Notes: generated by a model from the sequence alone, not told the origin. 64,000 nucleotides of DNA from Bradyrhizobium cajani (GCF_009759665.1 NZ_WQNE01000007.1:232227-296226); one strand, 5' to 3'; counted from the stretch's first letter, positions 55,601 through 63,791 are shown. Translations and numbers: made by a program.

Positions 55601-55705
55601 GCGCTCCCTGCTGCCGTCGTGAGCTGCGCGGCCAAAGCGCAGCAGGAGGATTGGCTGTCCTACCAATCCTATTTTTCCGACGACCTCGATGGATTCCCCG
55701 CATGA
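46634..55705 (+). CDS. Giant 3023-aa protein with Tat-type signal
   Basis: ATG 46634 follows a GGGGCACGGG stretch. Residues 42-63 form a Tat-like signal (VTRRDFLVGGGATFVATPLA) after a long polar 41-aa lead, so export in folded form is predicted. About 65-1800 is beta/alternating sequence with many Pro-rich linkers; I recognise no domain. About 1830-2640 is strongly helical (VSYREL-type heptads, e.g. DLEEMKQFATGLRNKLAALF and DALQRALDQLLQLQADVCSA). The last 330 residues are Gly-rich and strand-rich (EFGGGGGFKFGPLTGQGRLT), like a beta-barrel or jellyroll. The gene is uninterrupted for 9 kb. Its stop overlaps the next start (ATGA). No family is assigned. Confidence 0.8.
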   Translation: MVDERDSEEGGTQLGSRCDCGSSSESDSPVSGSHQKAGLGKVTRRDFLVGGGATFVATPLAAAEVRKHFLDVAYEDRTRRGLVIAWFESGKRYAWTLRASIFTDPDLPNGRGRFILRRTHDGWRADIAQCALPGDYKFALRIEMKWDPAFDPGKPTTDLGPQPPSMTIILRRGADISLQIGKNLIDFLKAEPQSVDEIGTDLSTPQLADLIQTLFGDSFDSSKASQSSLAFHREFYWILRAGKKLGPNEAETAAARQSRFRALADEGVSLQFRECIFTVFSGSKGAEATKAFILNQNAKHDEKQDVRALFSGDGAPPAPDSTLSSLSDDEASRAAVPPPIPAPGAGPPRDLAEEQRLASRVLYALVRHDAMQTKANPQDAWSGTLALGRHSGGERGNLVIGEGKESSFLGWRNQGDKRPVLALRMPWMRLDLRREQTAVPSQFDDLKGLLWRAPGEDGKLRLIASLTPTKRKMRIETHFGRFTVAPLPPIAPRSGVSARVPSIRVGGTGPKNTRTLNHFAAPLALEEAGIPLSSARLSEIERRRAARLDDSGGSPAERAARLFSQLTFHETECLFHIDKLARRYVWKGVLPPATEPPQAEAVIHIGAKKAANELLLPARLSLSAASLLVRRPADLLALKYRFQDLLLEYGEAGWWVAPDRRIAAFVPRGEPKPVADVALVCNDKPLAANSPARYELRQDPRPLLVVEFPPQHIVEQAYLRQLAAEPDLPKPPSKTEVTAAEAEILRSADENKREEVRADIEKRQTAGLPADDPFFAFHKPFKEAIDDANKPDNVITGWKSNIPKDQRIYVGPDYLDLEAARVARKVARGLQVVEDWKDENLKTPDQRARLLRGLPEVELSPTVIQDLRESTKVPKDLSEAYPEPVGSAPAEKDEVKDYLEKRERSRVQRDTDYDAFRKFYASSPADRKKPIGLTKEEKDAIDAVPNLPGPFYGKRSTIARVEVIAKSNESLAISTARAIAATVNAYDLDNAVVDPFEIPTEARVSGGSRLVFRIPADDFESGRPDARDGAPAGAFPFTIEALTNWGAFDLAVVRRAEKVFEPLAGVQNSRPNAENGKQAEAVEQDIANGRFPPRWARQETRDEAARLLHQGISRGDAWAVRRDEQRSLTGASSCPPPLARLGSVTAPQRLAEVAASVRPPGLYETSIEMPFRLMLSPAQDAAWRTPLGLPPIAKLAPAKDVRWSQSAPVPLWFAQLDEAPGSSSMRAIWSPDFRPEALLDPDLGGPPHGPWAPWAMAREVTARNPYTKPEPVSAFPGQKPDPKDPERFRTGLDVADRHELVALTSLHGLPVRGRRKEDGTLADGSQINPPPGFKLRYAATESLKTEPPDDYSAIYRPKPLGVGELTLTALGGSFDADTNFVPPASAKIVPVSEWPTAHGPGKPLFDAFSVERWQQSTRLGRDIRVEVVYKGFLFPVGHRASLVKLTERRFMMGPGGLAAGPVAFLVQRFFLRIGAPIKTFPALAQPNEGRRWPVERLEILTRVTPDVLDPADAAPSDTSKRWEEAASGRIFLRQSGGAPLLPGLVFWPRVRAREGGEVNFELQIDARGARTRLPLIFVDNTAANDVGTMKVLTEEYNLLSHGKEADPRRVLPFGGSKHRYAPESEPDGTSFDTRQWLIAAEGREEKPPRITDAERRVQFQNTLFDFGPLLQGVDQPPFYPVMAEGLVRIAQVDRLVGRPSDEIAVFFDAEYLAFGFPDATTLKDPKGGPMDPVAKTDVYLDFRKPVTLDPKDAGDRTGGAVRPNTALVAMSRSRGPVGNSNYHAALKTLASDPPPASTGLDKPKPETFFGDATILGILDLKQAISFLGGGLSSAPEFREVAQYTSALLTDLTQAGDAGAAVAKVRDRLLVPMREALLTLARQFFDAIKQDTGAVFEENDAITRIERLYPDVGRSYRELKNALDDAISSSETTRDIETLLASFAVIYGAGRRFVAAIERVASDPLAPVHEALREAFNRFISDVIARAASLLEGVTSDLEEMKQFATGLRNKLAALFADPAFRAWRHLVFALPGTHAIVASFPGQQDAVDKKIQDLLVKAAADADFFGVLLAKGPEDAAKVLGKAFHDALIEEIKKASPIQAALTAAYQDWEVAVGNGADREADRIKGLIYDAATEQLRPLLAAAQKLAGHAEPSIRNLIGDLKDAAAAALDLIRPIVDDSLAAVVQLCGKLALIVKSTIDAVKLPSPNDVNTARTEMGKAFDAAAAAVAKVGIDPEEVKAIGKALDDDVGTLVNVRDALQRALDQLLQLQADVCSASPDHLRLDAFAALGRMRNTLLDALHGFVTKVSSPHFRATDLKALLSKITGTSADADAARSAVIDAAKKASTVVITLCRLARDATALRETTNADGAMKKVRDDLAGLGNPKLNGIISIIDGAKSDAIALKAILDGDGGANIGIIKTLENKVAQAVTPANAQKYLDELLAEVFKVPDVIDAIQSRIVEGLERAVLKGLGKFLVAGEPYLQQMTLIAFQGLSPVFKFLSGAQTALVDARKRIWEALGGSNKDSGGTTPIGDEISQLTFEKVRALLLVSCSSTPSWPLGLSCSATPKVPDEDFLTAEKTELDALAAVFAANDPGQFDAAVFKALSDLFKLWSTNDGSTQRLVKQLADAAAAVLSGDLKRIVDLEGVRRRIEEKLKELVPARILLNYDMQAQLKDFPSSKPIFLPRPGSQITLSAGAVYNLLEPTVPPRFRATCKIDPFDINLFDVVTLMFSSAQFVNESGKGSDFDIVYKDFELGPNAAFLKPLQTLMNPGGSGPYVRPSSEVPGIEAGYSLDLGIISIGTVSFINVSINAACVLPFNGARATFVASIGREDRPVLLSIAPYTGGGFLALYADAQRLIGFAASFEFGGGGGFKFGPLTGQGRLTTGIYLRKMSKSNGDDDCVIEGFFYAGGEAHIACFAISATLVVRISHRQGGSMQGSAVFTFSFSIGFAKLRYQVGVQKNMGPGMSGSRSVAALVSKDLRLISDEKALPAAVVSCAAKAQQEDWLSYQSYFSDDLDGFPA

Positions 55706-58700
55706 CTGTAAAAATCCCCGTTAACATTGCTGCGCAAGTTGTTGCCGCTGGAATCTACGCCAAGAAAGCACGTTTCACGGTGGTGTTTGTACCCGTCTAT
55801 GACAAGAATGCGCAAAAATACGACCTCGTAGACTGGCCAAGGTCCGTCGAAAAGCTATTGAGCGACGGCAAAGGTCTCGAAATTATCCCACTTGGGCAGA
55901 ATGAAAGCTGGCGAACCGACGCCATATTCAACTCAAACCCAACGAAGATAAGGAAGCTCGCGAAGGACAAGCTCCGGCGTTTTAGCCCTGCCGTGGACTT
56001 GCAGAAGCTGACGGACTACTGGCGGAAAGTGATGGGCGACGACGCGGGTTTTGAAGCTCTCAAGATCGCGCTTGATCCCGCTATCAAACCAGCACAGAGG
56101 GATCCGCTCGAGGCAGCGCTTCGTGACCCCGAGAAACCCGGAGCGTTTCCGCCGAAGGTTCCCGATATTCACGGCACGTGGCGCGACAAGAGCGTGAAGG
56201 AGCTTTCGTTCGAGCGTGCCGCGCATATCGCGGCGACGCTGAGGCGAGAGACACTCGACACAAGACCCCAGGCCAAATCTGCCGACGCATTGAGTATTCA
56301 GATTAAGAATCTAAAGAGCCGCATCGGCCCATGGCCGAAGACGGTGCCCCTAACCGACGCGCGTCTGGCGGCCATGGCTGAAGACGTACAGGCTTATGGA
56401 GACTTGAAGGACAGCCGTATTCGGGCGGACGAATTTGCAGCGGCACGAAAAACGTTTCAGGACAAGAGCAAGTCTTCCAAGGAGGCGATTGAGGCCTTGG
56501 TTGGAAAGCATCCCTTGCTGCTCGCCCGGACACCCCTCGCGGCGGCCATGCATTTCGGTAATTCACTCACCTTCACCGACCCGAGCAAGAGATTGACCCT
56601 CGAGCCTGTGCTTTCCAAGGAGGCCAAAGCCGCGTACCGCCTGGCCTCGCGAACGCAGCCGTTCGATGGCGGCGACTCATTCTTTGCCGCAGACTCCGAA
56701 GCGGTCGAGTTTGCACGCCGGCGCCTGTTTGCCTTGCAAAGCAACCCTTCTCTCGGCCGATTGTTTCGTTTTGTTGTCGATTTTGACTGTGACGTCAGTG
56801 CGCTTGTAGACAAGGACGTGGCCGGCGGCGCGTTCCCATACATGGATACGGCGCTCGATCGCGATCCCGCCGACCCGTCGGAACTTCCTGCCCCGGCGCA
56901 GCAGGAGTCCCGCTTTCTGCTTCTCCGGCTTGCGGCGGCAGACGGAGGCTCGCGGGTGTGGAGTTCGGCAAAACTGCGCGCGCCCGCCGACAGCAAGGCG
57001 AAGAACACGGCCGGCCACTTCCTTCCGTGTACACGCGAAGAAATCGACGCCCGTGTCAGGGACAACGCATCTGACGGGCGTGAACTCGCCGTCTTTGAAC
57101 AGATCGATGGTATGGTCGATCTAGGCCAACACTGGCATGCGGAGAAGCGGTATCAGATGATCTCGCTCGACCCCGTGCTGGCCATCGGAGGCGATGACGC
57201 CAAGGAGAAGCGCCGCGCGGAGAACAAAAAAACACTCAACGACCCCGATTCCAAGTTCATGCTACCGCAAGTCCGTGACGTGTTGGCAGACAAGCGACTT
57301 GCTACGCAACGCGGCGGCGGCCTCGGCTTGACCGATCGATGGCGTCAGATGCACGGCATTGCACGCTTTCTCGACTCGACAGCTCAGCGCGACCAGTTCG
57401 ATCCGAAAGTGCAGGACGGGGCCGTCAACATAGTTCTTGACGCCTCCGACCTGACCGTCGGATACAAGCTCGATGTCGGGGTTCGCCCGAACGACAATAT
57501 CAAGAAAGATCGAAACTATTGGCACACATTGATGCACCGGACGGTCCGGTACTCCCCGACCCAGAAGGTTTCGGCGCATGTGCCCGCTGCCGATTTCGAC
57601 GGTGATATTACCAAGCACTATCCGGATTCGAGCGCCCGCCGTGACGCTGACGACGCGCAGTTGCAGACCCCGTCCGCCCTGCGGGACTGGCTCGGAGAGA
57701 GCGAAACGCTCACGCACACCACAGTTTTCATGGAGGAAGTCATCGGCGCCTGGCGTGGAGACCCGTTGGGCCTGGCGTGTGGCGTCCAGAGCCACAAGCT
57801 CAACCCGCAGGATCTGCGCATCGACATCAGCTACGATCTGCCGACGGATCCGGCCCTGAGGCCGCCGCCCCTTCGTTTTGGCTGGCACTATCATTTCGGA
57901 TTGCGTGCCTTCTTCGCTGGGGGCGTGTCCCTTCCTCTCAACCGCGCTGTAGGCCATTACGAGAAGAGCCGCAATGGGGAGCTCGCTCTACCGAAAGCCG
58001 ACAATCATGGAACGCCTCTGCTTCGTTACGAGAGACTAGAGTCTCCTGCAATTGCAATACCCGACTGGCTCTTTGGCGAGCTCAAGAGTGAGGCGACCTA
58101 CACGAAGGTGACCCTGAGGGGGCGATTTGCAGCCCCACAAGCCGGTCGGATGTTGGTGCGAAGCTTCGACGATTCTGTCAATCGTAGCATCGCGGATGTA
58201 CCGGATGATCCGGGCAAGCAGAGCCGTTTGCCCGGCGTAGGATTTGATCGTCGCGTGATTCTGGCGCCAGCCGTGACCCTTGATTTCGCGGCACTCCATG
58301 ATGCATTTCGCGGCAAGAAGGGTAAGGACATAGAGCGAGGTCCAGACGGGAAGGGAATAAAGATGTGCGATCCCCGGGTACTGCTCGATCCGGAGAATCC
58401 CAACGACTCGGAAACGATGCCAATCGATAAGGAAGAAGAAGTCGTCGAAGAGTTCACGCCCGTACCGAAACCAATGGATCGTGCGAATACGAAGGAGGGA
58501 TTGCAGCAGGTATGGGCGAAGGTGCGCGTCGCTTGGCGACCTTACACCATCGCCTCCCGCCCACGCGGAGGATTGCAGGGTGTCGATCATCGAGCAGCAT
58601 GGGGAGGTTTCCCCGTGTATCGCGCACGTGCGTCACGCGGTGCTGCAGAGCCCGTCTTGGGTCAATCCGTAGCGGCCACGCCCGCGCCGATGACGGATGA

Positions 58701-61548
58701 GGGTGAGATCCGCCATCGAATCAAGACGGCGGGCCCCGAGATATTCAAGAATGATAACGATAAGAAGCGTTCCATTCTGTGGAGTGCGGTTGGCGTGCTG
58801 CAGAATACTGACGGACTCGTCGATCGCTCGGGAACGGCCGTATTTAGGCCGTTGCCGAGCAATCGTGATAAGGATGTGGAGCGGCAGCCGTACTACCCCG
58901 ATCCGGCCGCTGTTACCCTCGTCATCCAGGTTGTGGTCCGGGGCGACGGATTTGAGACAAAGCGAGCACGCCGCGTCGATACAAAATCGATCGCACTCTA
59001 CAAGGAGGAGACGTTCAAAGGCGCGGCTCCTCACGACTACCCCGATGCTGTTCCTGTCGTGCTCGACGTTGTGCGTGGCAACGGCACGGAAAACCTCGTC
59101 AAAGTCAATCCCAGGATCGACTACGGGAACATCCCGCACACACCGTCGCCGGGGCGAACGATCTCTGCCGCGCACGTGACGGTGACGCTCGCGCCGGGCG
59201 AGCAGGCCTCGATCCGCTGCTGGTGCGTCCCCACGGTCACCTTCCTCACGCACATCTGGGCCGGTACTGCGACATTGGCGGCCATGGCGGTCGTCAACGG
59301 AAGCAAACCAACAGACGACAAAAAGGTGTTGTCCGTTAAAGACGTCACGCAAGCCTTCAAAGCCGGGGTGAAGCCTCTGACCTCACTTTCAATCAGCGAC
59401 AAGAGCTCCGGAGAGGCTGCCTCCACAGCGGATTTCGCAGGGTTACCATTGCCGCCAAGCGAGATAATTCGCGAGTTCGCGGCGGCCGTGCGCGAGCGAA
59501 TGCTGCAAGAGCCGCTGCCAGAGATCGCGGCCGTCGTCGAGATTGAGGCGGTGCATGCGGTTGATCTGCCGCAGCAAGCGCCGCGGGCCGTTGCCGGTCA
59601 GAAATGGCAGCTGCTGCGGGCGAAAACAGAGTTGATCAACGACCTCTTGCTACCGGAACAGGCCTGCAAGGCGCTGCGCGGCAACTTGTGCATGTCGGCC
59701 AACTGGACACCGGAAAACCAGATGTCGGATGCCGTCGACGTCCTGATCGATGGATCTCTGAGGGTTCATGGCGCCAGCACTGAGGCGGTGGAGATTCGCG
59801 CACGCGGTACGGCTGCTGCGCGCGGACGCTTCGACGACGTCGAGCGCGGCCGTTCGCGCGACGACCGTGCGCGCGGCCTCTGGCCCAAGCCGGACGCCCA
59901 GGAGCCAATCAAGGCAAAACGCCTGTTCGGGTTCGATCCGGCCGAGGATGGGTCGGTCAGCTTCGAGCCTGAAACTGTGACGTTGCTGCGGCTCGAAGGA
60001 TTTCTGCCCGGCACGAGCGGCGAGGTTCGCATCGATCTCCTCAATTTCCAGCGTGAGGCGAAGGCGATCGAGCCGAAGCCGAATGAACCGATCCAGGCAC
60101 AGGCTTCGCCATTGCGTGCTTCCCGCCCGGCGGCGTTTCCAGATGCGCGCGCGCGCTGGATCGAGATTTTCGCTGTCGCGATCTCGCGCCATACGGCCGC
60201 GCTACGCACGCGGTATGACGAACTGCCAGAGGTACTCAGCAAACCAAGTGCACTCGGCCCTGGCGCCACCAAGGATGAGCAGGACAAGGCAGAGGATGCG
60301 ATCAGCAAAGTCATCATGGACCGCCGATGGCTGCCGGCCACGGTGCGTCCGGCGCGGGTGGTCTCGCTCAGCCCGATCCCGGCTTTCGCCTGGAGCGACA
60401 ATGTGCCGACGCCTCCCAGCGCTAAGATCCCATCGGTCTTTGTCAGCCGAACGGTGCGGGTGCGGATCCGCGCACAGCGGCCGTGGTTCTCGTCCGGCGA
60501 AGGCGAGCGGCTCGGCATCGTGATCTGGCCGCCGAATCTGTTCGACAAGGACGTGGGTAACGTCTCCCATGACGTGGTGAGGCCGTCGCCGGCAGATCGT
60601 AAGGAGATCAATCTGCGCGCCTTGCCATCCGACGGCAGCGTCATTCAGGAGTTGCAGGACGCCGATCTCGGAACAGGCGGAGCCTGGGTTACGCGCTGGG
60701 GGGCCGATCCCATACGGACCAACGGCGGTGTGCAAGGCTGGCTGCTCTCGAAGGACAATTTCCGCGGGGTGACCGAACAGGCGGCGTTCAGCAAGCCTCC
60801 CGGAGAGCATCCGAAGGACGCTGTGCTCGTAAAAAACGTGCTGATGCCGGTGCCCGCCGATGCCGACGCCGCGGAACTGCGGGCCGCGCAACCGCCCGGG
60901 GGCTTTATGGCGGTGTCGCTCATCACCTACGCGCCGCGCTTCGATCCGGATCAGGAAACCTGGTACGTGGACGTTGACCTGAATCCTTGCGGCGCGGCGT
61001 ATCCATTCGTCCGTTTGGGGCTGGTGCGATACCAACCGAACGCACCGCGTGCACTGCAGGTGTCGGAGCCGATTGTCGAGTGGGCGCAGGTCATGCCGGA
61101 ACGCAGGCTGAGCGCCATTGCCAAGTATATCGACAAAGACCGCAAGCAGGTTGAGGTTACGGCTACGCTTGAAGGAGTTGCGTCGGGACCCGATGCGAAC
61201 AACGGTCATCCGGAGACGTCTACCGCGCAGGCGCCGCGGGTGTACTTCACTCTGCTGCAACGCCGTATCAAGGCAGACGATGCAGTCCCTGACTCAGAAC
61301 TTGTGTTTGCGGGACCGCAGATTCCAGCACCGGGTTGCGGCTGCGCAAGCTGGACTGCCGTTTTTCGGATGAGCGACGATGAGTACCGTGGCTACGACTG
61401 GTCAGTCTTTGCAGAGGAAGTGGATCGGTTGAGGCCGGCCACTTATGCCGACGAGCCACGCTACGAAACGAGCGAGGATACGAATTTCGTCGACACTGGC
61501 CCGCGCTTCGCTGCGCGGCTATCGCTGAATAACCTGAGAGTTCAGTGA
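55702..61548 (+). CDS. Giant 1948-aa partner protein
   Basis: ATG 55702 overlaps the previous stop as ATGA, showing coupled synthesis in fixed ratio with the 3023-aa protein; an in-frame ATG at 55651 is less likely. No signal peptide or membrane helix is evident. The sequence is mixed alpha/beta with many Asp/Pro loops (FVVDFDCDVSALVDKDVAGG, RFLLLRLAAADGGSRVW, TWYVDVDLNPCGAAYPFVRL). A polar acidic patch (IDKEEEVVEEFTPVPK) lies near residue 920. No domain is recognised. Style and composition resemble the upstream giant, so they probably form one complex. A lysozyme gene follows 95 bp downstream. Confidence 0.75.
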   Translation: MTVKIPVNIAAQVVAAGIYAKKARFTVVFVPVYDKNAQKYDLVDWPRSVEKLLSDGKGLEIIPLGQNESWRTDAIFNSNPTKIRKLAKDKLRRFSPAVDLQKLTDYWRKVMGDDAGFEALKIALDPAIKPAQRDPLEAALRDPEKPGAFPPKVPDIHGTWRDKSVKELSFERAAHIAATLRRETLDTRPQAKSADALSIQIKNLKSRIGPWPKTVPLTDARLAAMAEDVQAYGDLKDSRIRADEFAAARKTFQDKSKSSKEAIEALVGKHPLLLARTPLAAAMHFGNSLTFTDPSKRLTLEPVLSKEAKAAYRLASRTQPFDGGDSFFAADSEAVEFARRRLFALQSNPSLGRLFRFVVDFDCDVSALVDKDVAGGAFPYMDTALDRDPADPSELPAPAQQESRFLLLRLAAADGGSRVWSSAKLRAPADSKAKNTAGHFLPCTREEIDARVRDNASDGRELAVFEQIDGMVDLGQHWHAEKRYQMISLDPVLAIGGDDAKEKRRAENKKTLNDPDSKFMLPQVRDVLADKRLATQRGGGLGLTDRWRQMHGIARFLDSTAQRDQFDPKVQDGAVNIVLDASDLTVGYKLDVGVRPNDNIKKDRNYWHTLMHRTVRYSPTQKVSAHVPAADFDGDITKHYPDSSARRDADDAQLQTPSALRDWLGESETLTHTTVFMEEVIGAWRGDPLGLACGVQSHKLNPQDLRIDISYDLPTDPALRPPPLRFGWHYHFGLRAFFAGGVSLPLNRAVGHYEKSRNGELALPKADNHGTPLLRYERLESPAIAIPDWLFGELKSEATYTKVTLRGRFAAPQAGRMLVRSFDDSVNRSIADVPDDPGKQSRLPGVGFDRRVILAPAVTLDFAALHDAFRGKKGKDIERGPDGKGIKMCDPRVLLDPENPNDSETMPIDKEEEVVEEFTPVPKPMDRANTKEGLQQVWAKVRVAWRPYTIASRPRGGLQGVDHRAAWGGFPVYRARASRGAAEPVLGQSVAATPAPMTDEGEIRHRIKTAGPEIFKNDNDKKRSILWSAVGVLQNTDGLVDRSGTAVFRPLPSNRDKDVERQPYYPDPAAVTLVIQVVVRGDGFETKRARRVDTKSIALYKEETFKGAAPHDYPDAVPVVLDVVRGNGTENLVKVNPRIDYGNIPHTPSPGRTISAAHVTVTLAPGEQASIRCWCVPTVTFLTHIWAGTATLAAMAVVNGSKPTDDKKVLSVKDVTQAFKAGVKPLTSLSISDKSSGEAASTADFAGLPLPPSEIIREFAAAVRERMLQEPLPEIAAVVEIEAVHAVDLPQQAPRAVAGQKWQLLRAKTELINDLLLPEQACKALRGNLCMSANWTPENQMSDAVDVLIDGSLRVHGASTEAVEIRARGTAAARGRFDDVERGRSRDDRARGLWPKPDAQEPIKAKRLFGFDPAEDGSVSFEPETVTLLRLEGFLPGTSGEVRIDLLNFQREAKAIEPKPNEPIQAQASPLRASRPAAFPDARARWIEIFAVAISRHTAALRTRYDELPEVLSKPSALGPGATKDEQDKAEDAISKVIMDRRWLPATVRPARVVSLSPIPAFAWSDNVPTPPSAKIPSVFVSRTVRVRIRAQRPWFSSGEGERLGIVIWPPNLFDKDVGNVSHDVVRPSPADRKEINLRALPSDGSVIQELQDADLGTGGAWVTRWGADPIRTNGGVQGWLLSKDNFRGVTEQAAFSKPPGEHPKDAVLVKNVLMPVPADADAAELRAAQPPGGFMAVSLITYAPRFDPDQETWYVDVDLNPCGAAYPFVRLGLVRYQPNAPRALQVSEPIVEWAQVMPERRLSAIAKYIDKDRKQVEVTATLEGVASGPDANNGHPETSTAQAPRVYFTLLQRRIKADDAVPDSELVFAGPQIPAPGCGCASWTAVFRMSDDEYRGYDWSVFAEEVDRLRPATYADEPRYETSEDTNFVDTGPRFAARLSLNNLRVQ

Positions 61549-61642
61549 GCCATAAGGCGGCTTCCTTTGGCAGCATCAGAGGGCCAGGCGAATTCTGAAT
61601 TGAGCGATCCCGGGAATAGGAAACGAAAAGGAGTACGAGGAA

Positions 61643-62422
61643 ATGGACGTCCGCGAATCAGCTGTCACCCGCACCGCCGGATTCGAAGCATTTGTCGAGC
61701 ATTTCTACCTCGATACCGTCGGAAAGGTGACAATCGGCTATGGGCGTATGGTTCCGAACGCCGATGCGGCGGTGGACCTTCCGCTCAAAAAGAATGGAAG
61801 CGACGCAGACGATGACGCCAAACGAGACGAGTGGGCGCTCATCAAGTCGAAGCCTGCTGGGAAGCCAGCATCCTACTACAGGCAATTCACGAAATTGACG
61901 CTGCAGGAATCAGACGCAAAGGCAATGCTACGCGAAAATCTCGAGGGATCTGCCGCAGACCTCAAGACGCGCTTTCCGGAGCTCGATGATTATCCAAACG
62001 ATGCTCAGGACGCGCTGCTCGACATGATGTTCAATCTTGGCTTGACGAAATTCTCGAGGGCGAAATGGCCGAAACTCTTTGCTGCCGTAGAGGCAAAGGA
62101 TTGGACGACAGCTGCCGCCGAAAGCAATCGGCCTGATGTGCAAGAAGAACGCAATGAAGCTATCCACGACTTGTTCGCAAGTGCTGCGGGAGCTTCGCTA
62201 AAGCTGTATCTCGCGGCGCGAATAGTAAACGAATCGTTCAAGGATCAGATTGGTGAATTGTCGAGTTTCATCTCCGGCGGGCAAGGAATCGAGAAATTCT
62301 TCCCCTACGGAATAACCAAGATCAAGTTGGATGTGAAAGCGGGCGGTGTCGAAATAGATTTCGAAATAAGCGGGCCGGAGCAAGGAAAGCCTTCGGTGCT
62401 TGCAAGGAAGGGAAAGTCGTAG
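61643..62422 (+). CDS. GH24-type (T4-like) lysozyme
   Basis: 259 aa. The N-terminus contains the catalytic triad of phage-type muramidases with exact spacing: E15, D24 and T30 in FEAFVEHFYLDTVGKVTIGY (E-8-D-5-T, as in T4 lysozyme E11/D20/T26). The C-terminal lobe has DAQDALLDMMFNLG and KWPKLFAAVEAKDWTTAAAE, the usual helices. About 100 extra residues after 160 (IVNESFKDQIGELSSFISGG, GGVEIDFEISGPEQGK) are not typical and may anchor or target it. No signal peptide or SAR helix is visible. It would cut the peptidoglycan glycan strand. Its place after the giant pair suggests it opens the wall for their export or delivery. Confidence 0.85.
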   Translation: MDVRESAVTRTAGFEAFVEHFYLDTVGKVTIGYGRMVPNADAAVDLPLKKNGSDADDDAKRDEWALIKSKPAGKPASYYRQFTKLTLQESDAKAMLRENLEGSAADLKTRFPELDDYPNDAQDALLDMMFNLGLTKFSRAKWPKLFAAVEAKDWTTAAAESNRPDVQEERNEAIHDLFASAAGASLKLYLAARIVNESFKDQIGELSSFISGGQGIEKFFPYGITKIKLDVKAGGVEIDFEISGPEQGKPSVLARKGKS

Positions 62423-62591
62423 GGGCACGCTTGAGCACAATGCGGGTTAGTCGAGAGCAGTGTCAACGTACCGGCAAGAGTTCAACCGGATTCATCGCAC
62501 AATCCTTGTCTGGTTCTTGCCGAGCAGTGAAGAAGACGAAGTGCGAACCGGTGGGCCAACTCGGAGCTGCGGGAGAAAGCGGAAATCGACG

Positions 62592-63017
62592 GTGAAGCGG
62601 CGTATCCTTGCGATGGTGGTGAAACGGACAGGCGTTCCGATCGCGTGGCTGTCGCTTGGCATAGTTTCGCCTGCTCAATCTGCCGACAGGCTTGTGGAGC
62701 AATGTTCCAATTTGATCAAGGCAACAAAAGCCAATGAGCCTTGGAATCCAGACCGCGGTTGGGAGTTTAGCTGCAATTCGAGCGAGATCGAGTCCGACGA
62801 GTCTGTCGGAATTGTTCGAACCGCTACGTCCGACTGGCCTTCAAGTGAAAGTCTTGGCCCGCATCCGTGGCCGCAATTGAAAGTCGAGTGTGAGATTGGT
62901 ACAGAGAATCCAATCGTCGAATTCAGGTTCTGGAAGGCTGTGGCTAGCCGAACTCCAGGCAAGAAACAGGTTATCTTAGCATGGGACGGCGAGTCGCCGG
63001 TGCTAGATACTGCGTAG
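62592..63017 (+). CDS. Small exported protein, unknown
   Basis: From GTG 62592 the product has a signal peptide (KRTGVPIAWLSLGIVSPAQS, cut before ADRLVEQ) and a mature domain of about 110 residues with two Cys pairs (EQCSNL, EFSCNS, KVECEI) and strands (PIVEFRFWKA, KKQVILAWDG). An ATG at 62460 gives a longer frame with an unlikely polar lead. No family is recognised. It follows the lysozyme by 170 bp and may be part of the same cassette. Confidence 0.45.
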   Translation: MKRRILAMVVKRTGVPIAWLSLGIVSPAQSADRLVEQCSNLIKATKANEPWNPDRGWEFSCNSSEIESDESVGIVRTATSDWPSSESLGPHPWPQLKVECEIGTENPIVEFRFWKAVASRTPGKKQVILAWDGESPVLDTA

Positions 63018-63152
63018 AAAGGCTCTGCTACATGGGCATGGCCCAGCAAGGCACGTTCAGGAATGGCTCCGGACAAAGAACTTACATTTTTGCACGAAGG
63101 TTGTTCGCTTCGCAAAAGCTTTTCGATTTGCCTTCCTGACATCAAGGGCGAG

Positions 63153-63720
63153 CTAGGTGTTTAGTCCCGGCATTTGCTGGAGCGGGTTGAGTTTGAATCG
63201 TTCGGGCTGGAAAGTCCAGCATTTGCAAATGTATTCGTAGGGTGTGAGGCCCTTCAGGGTCTTCAGCCGCCGAGCATAGTTGTAGGCGTTGATCAAGTCG
63301 GCAAGGTGAGCTTCGAGCTGATCGTGTCGATCGTAGTAATAGCGTTGGACGGTCGCTTCCTTGATCGTGCGGATCATGCGTTCGACCTGGCCATTGGTCC
63401 AGGGATGCTTGATCTTAGTCAGCCGATGTTCGATCCCGTTCTCCCGGCAACGCATGTCGAACATATGCGTCGCGTATCTTGCTGTCGGGCCGTCCGCGTA
63501 GCGCGGTGGGAAGGTGAACTGGATCCCATTGTCGGTGAGAACCGTGTGGATCTTGTAGGGGACGGCCGCAATAAGAGCTTCGAGGAAGGCCGCGGCCGAG
63601 GTCCTTCCCGTCTTCCTGGCTGAACCTTCTGGTGCGATCGATTGCGACGTAGAGGTAGAGCTTGCCTTCGGCGGTCTGGAGCTCGGTGACCTTGCCCCCA
63701 AGTTTTATCCAGTCCTGAGT
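63153..63720 (-). mobile_element. IS481-family transposase remnant
   Basis: An rve-type DDE core: AVPYKIHTVLTDNGIQFTFP (second Asp), RLTKIKHPWTNGQVERMIRT (catalytic Glu) and RLKTLKGLTPYEYICKCW, typical of IS481. Upstream, in another frame, TAEGKLYLYVAIDRTRRFSQ is the strand carrying the first Asp. A frameshift near 63610 and loss of the N-terminal helix-turn-helix make it non-functional. It abuts the IS3-type fragment. Confidence 0.75.
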
Positions 63721-63791
63721 TCGCCCCGGCTGTTGGTGTGAAACGCTCCCCAAAACTAGGCCAGCCAGAGCTGGAATTTTCCTGGTTCGGC

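Noticed and set aside
60202..61260. 352-aa open frame on the minus strand
   Set aside because: Antisense to the 1948-aa gene, with biased composition (R/H-rich) and no motif.
46634..61548. The giant proteins as nonribosomal peptide or polyketide synthases, or as RHS/contact-dependent toxins
   Set aside because: No adenylation, ketosynthase or carrier motifs, no YD repeats and no haemagglutinin-type repeats are visible.
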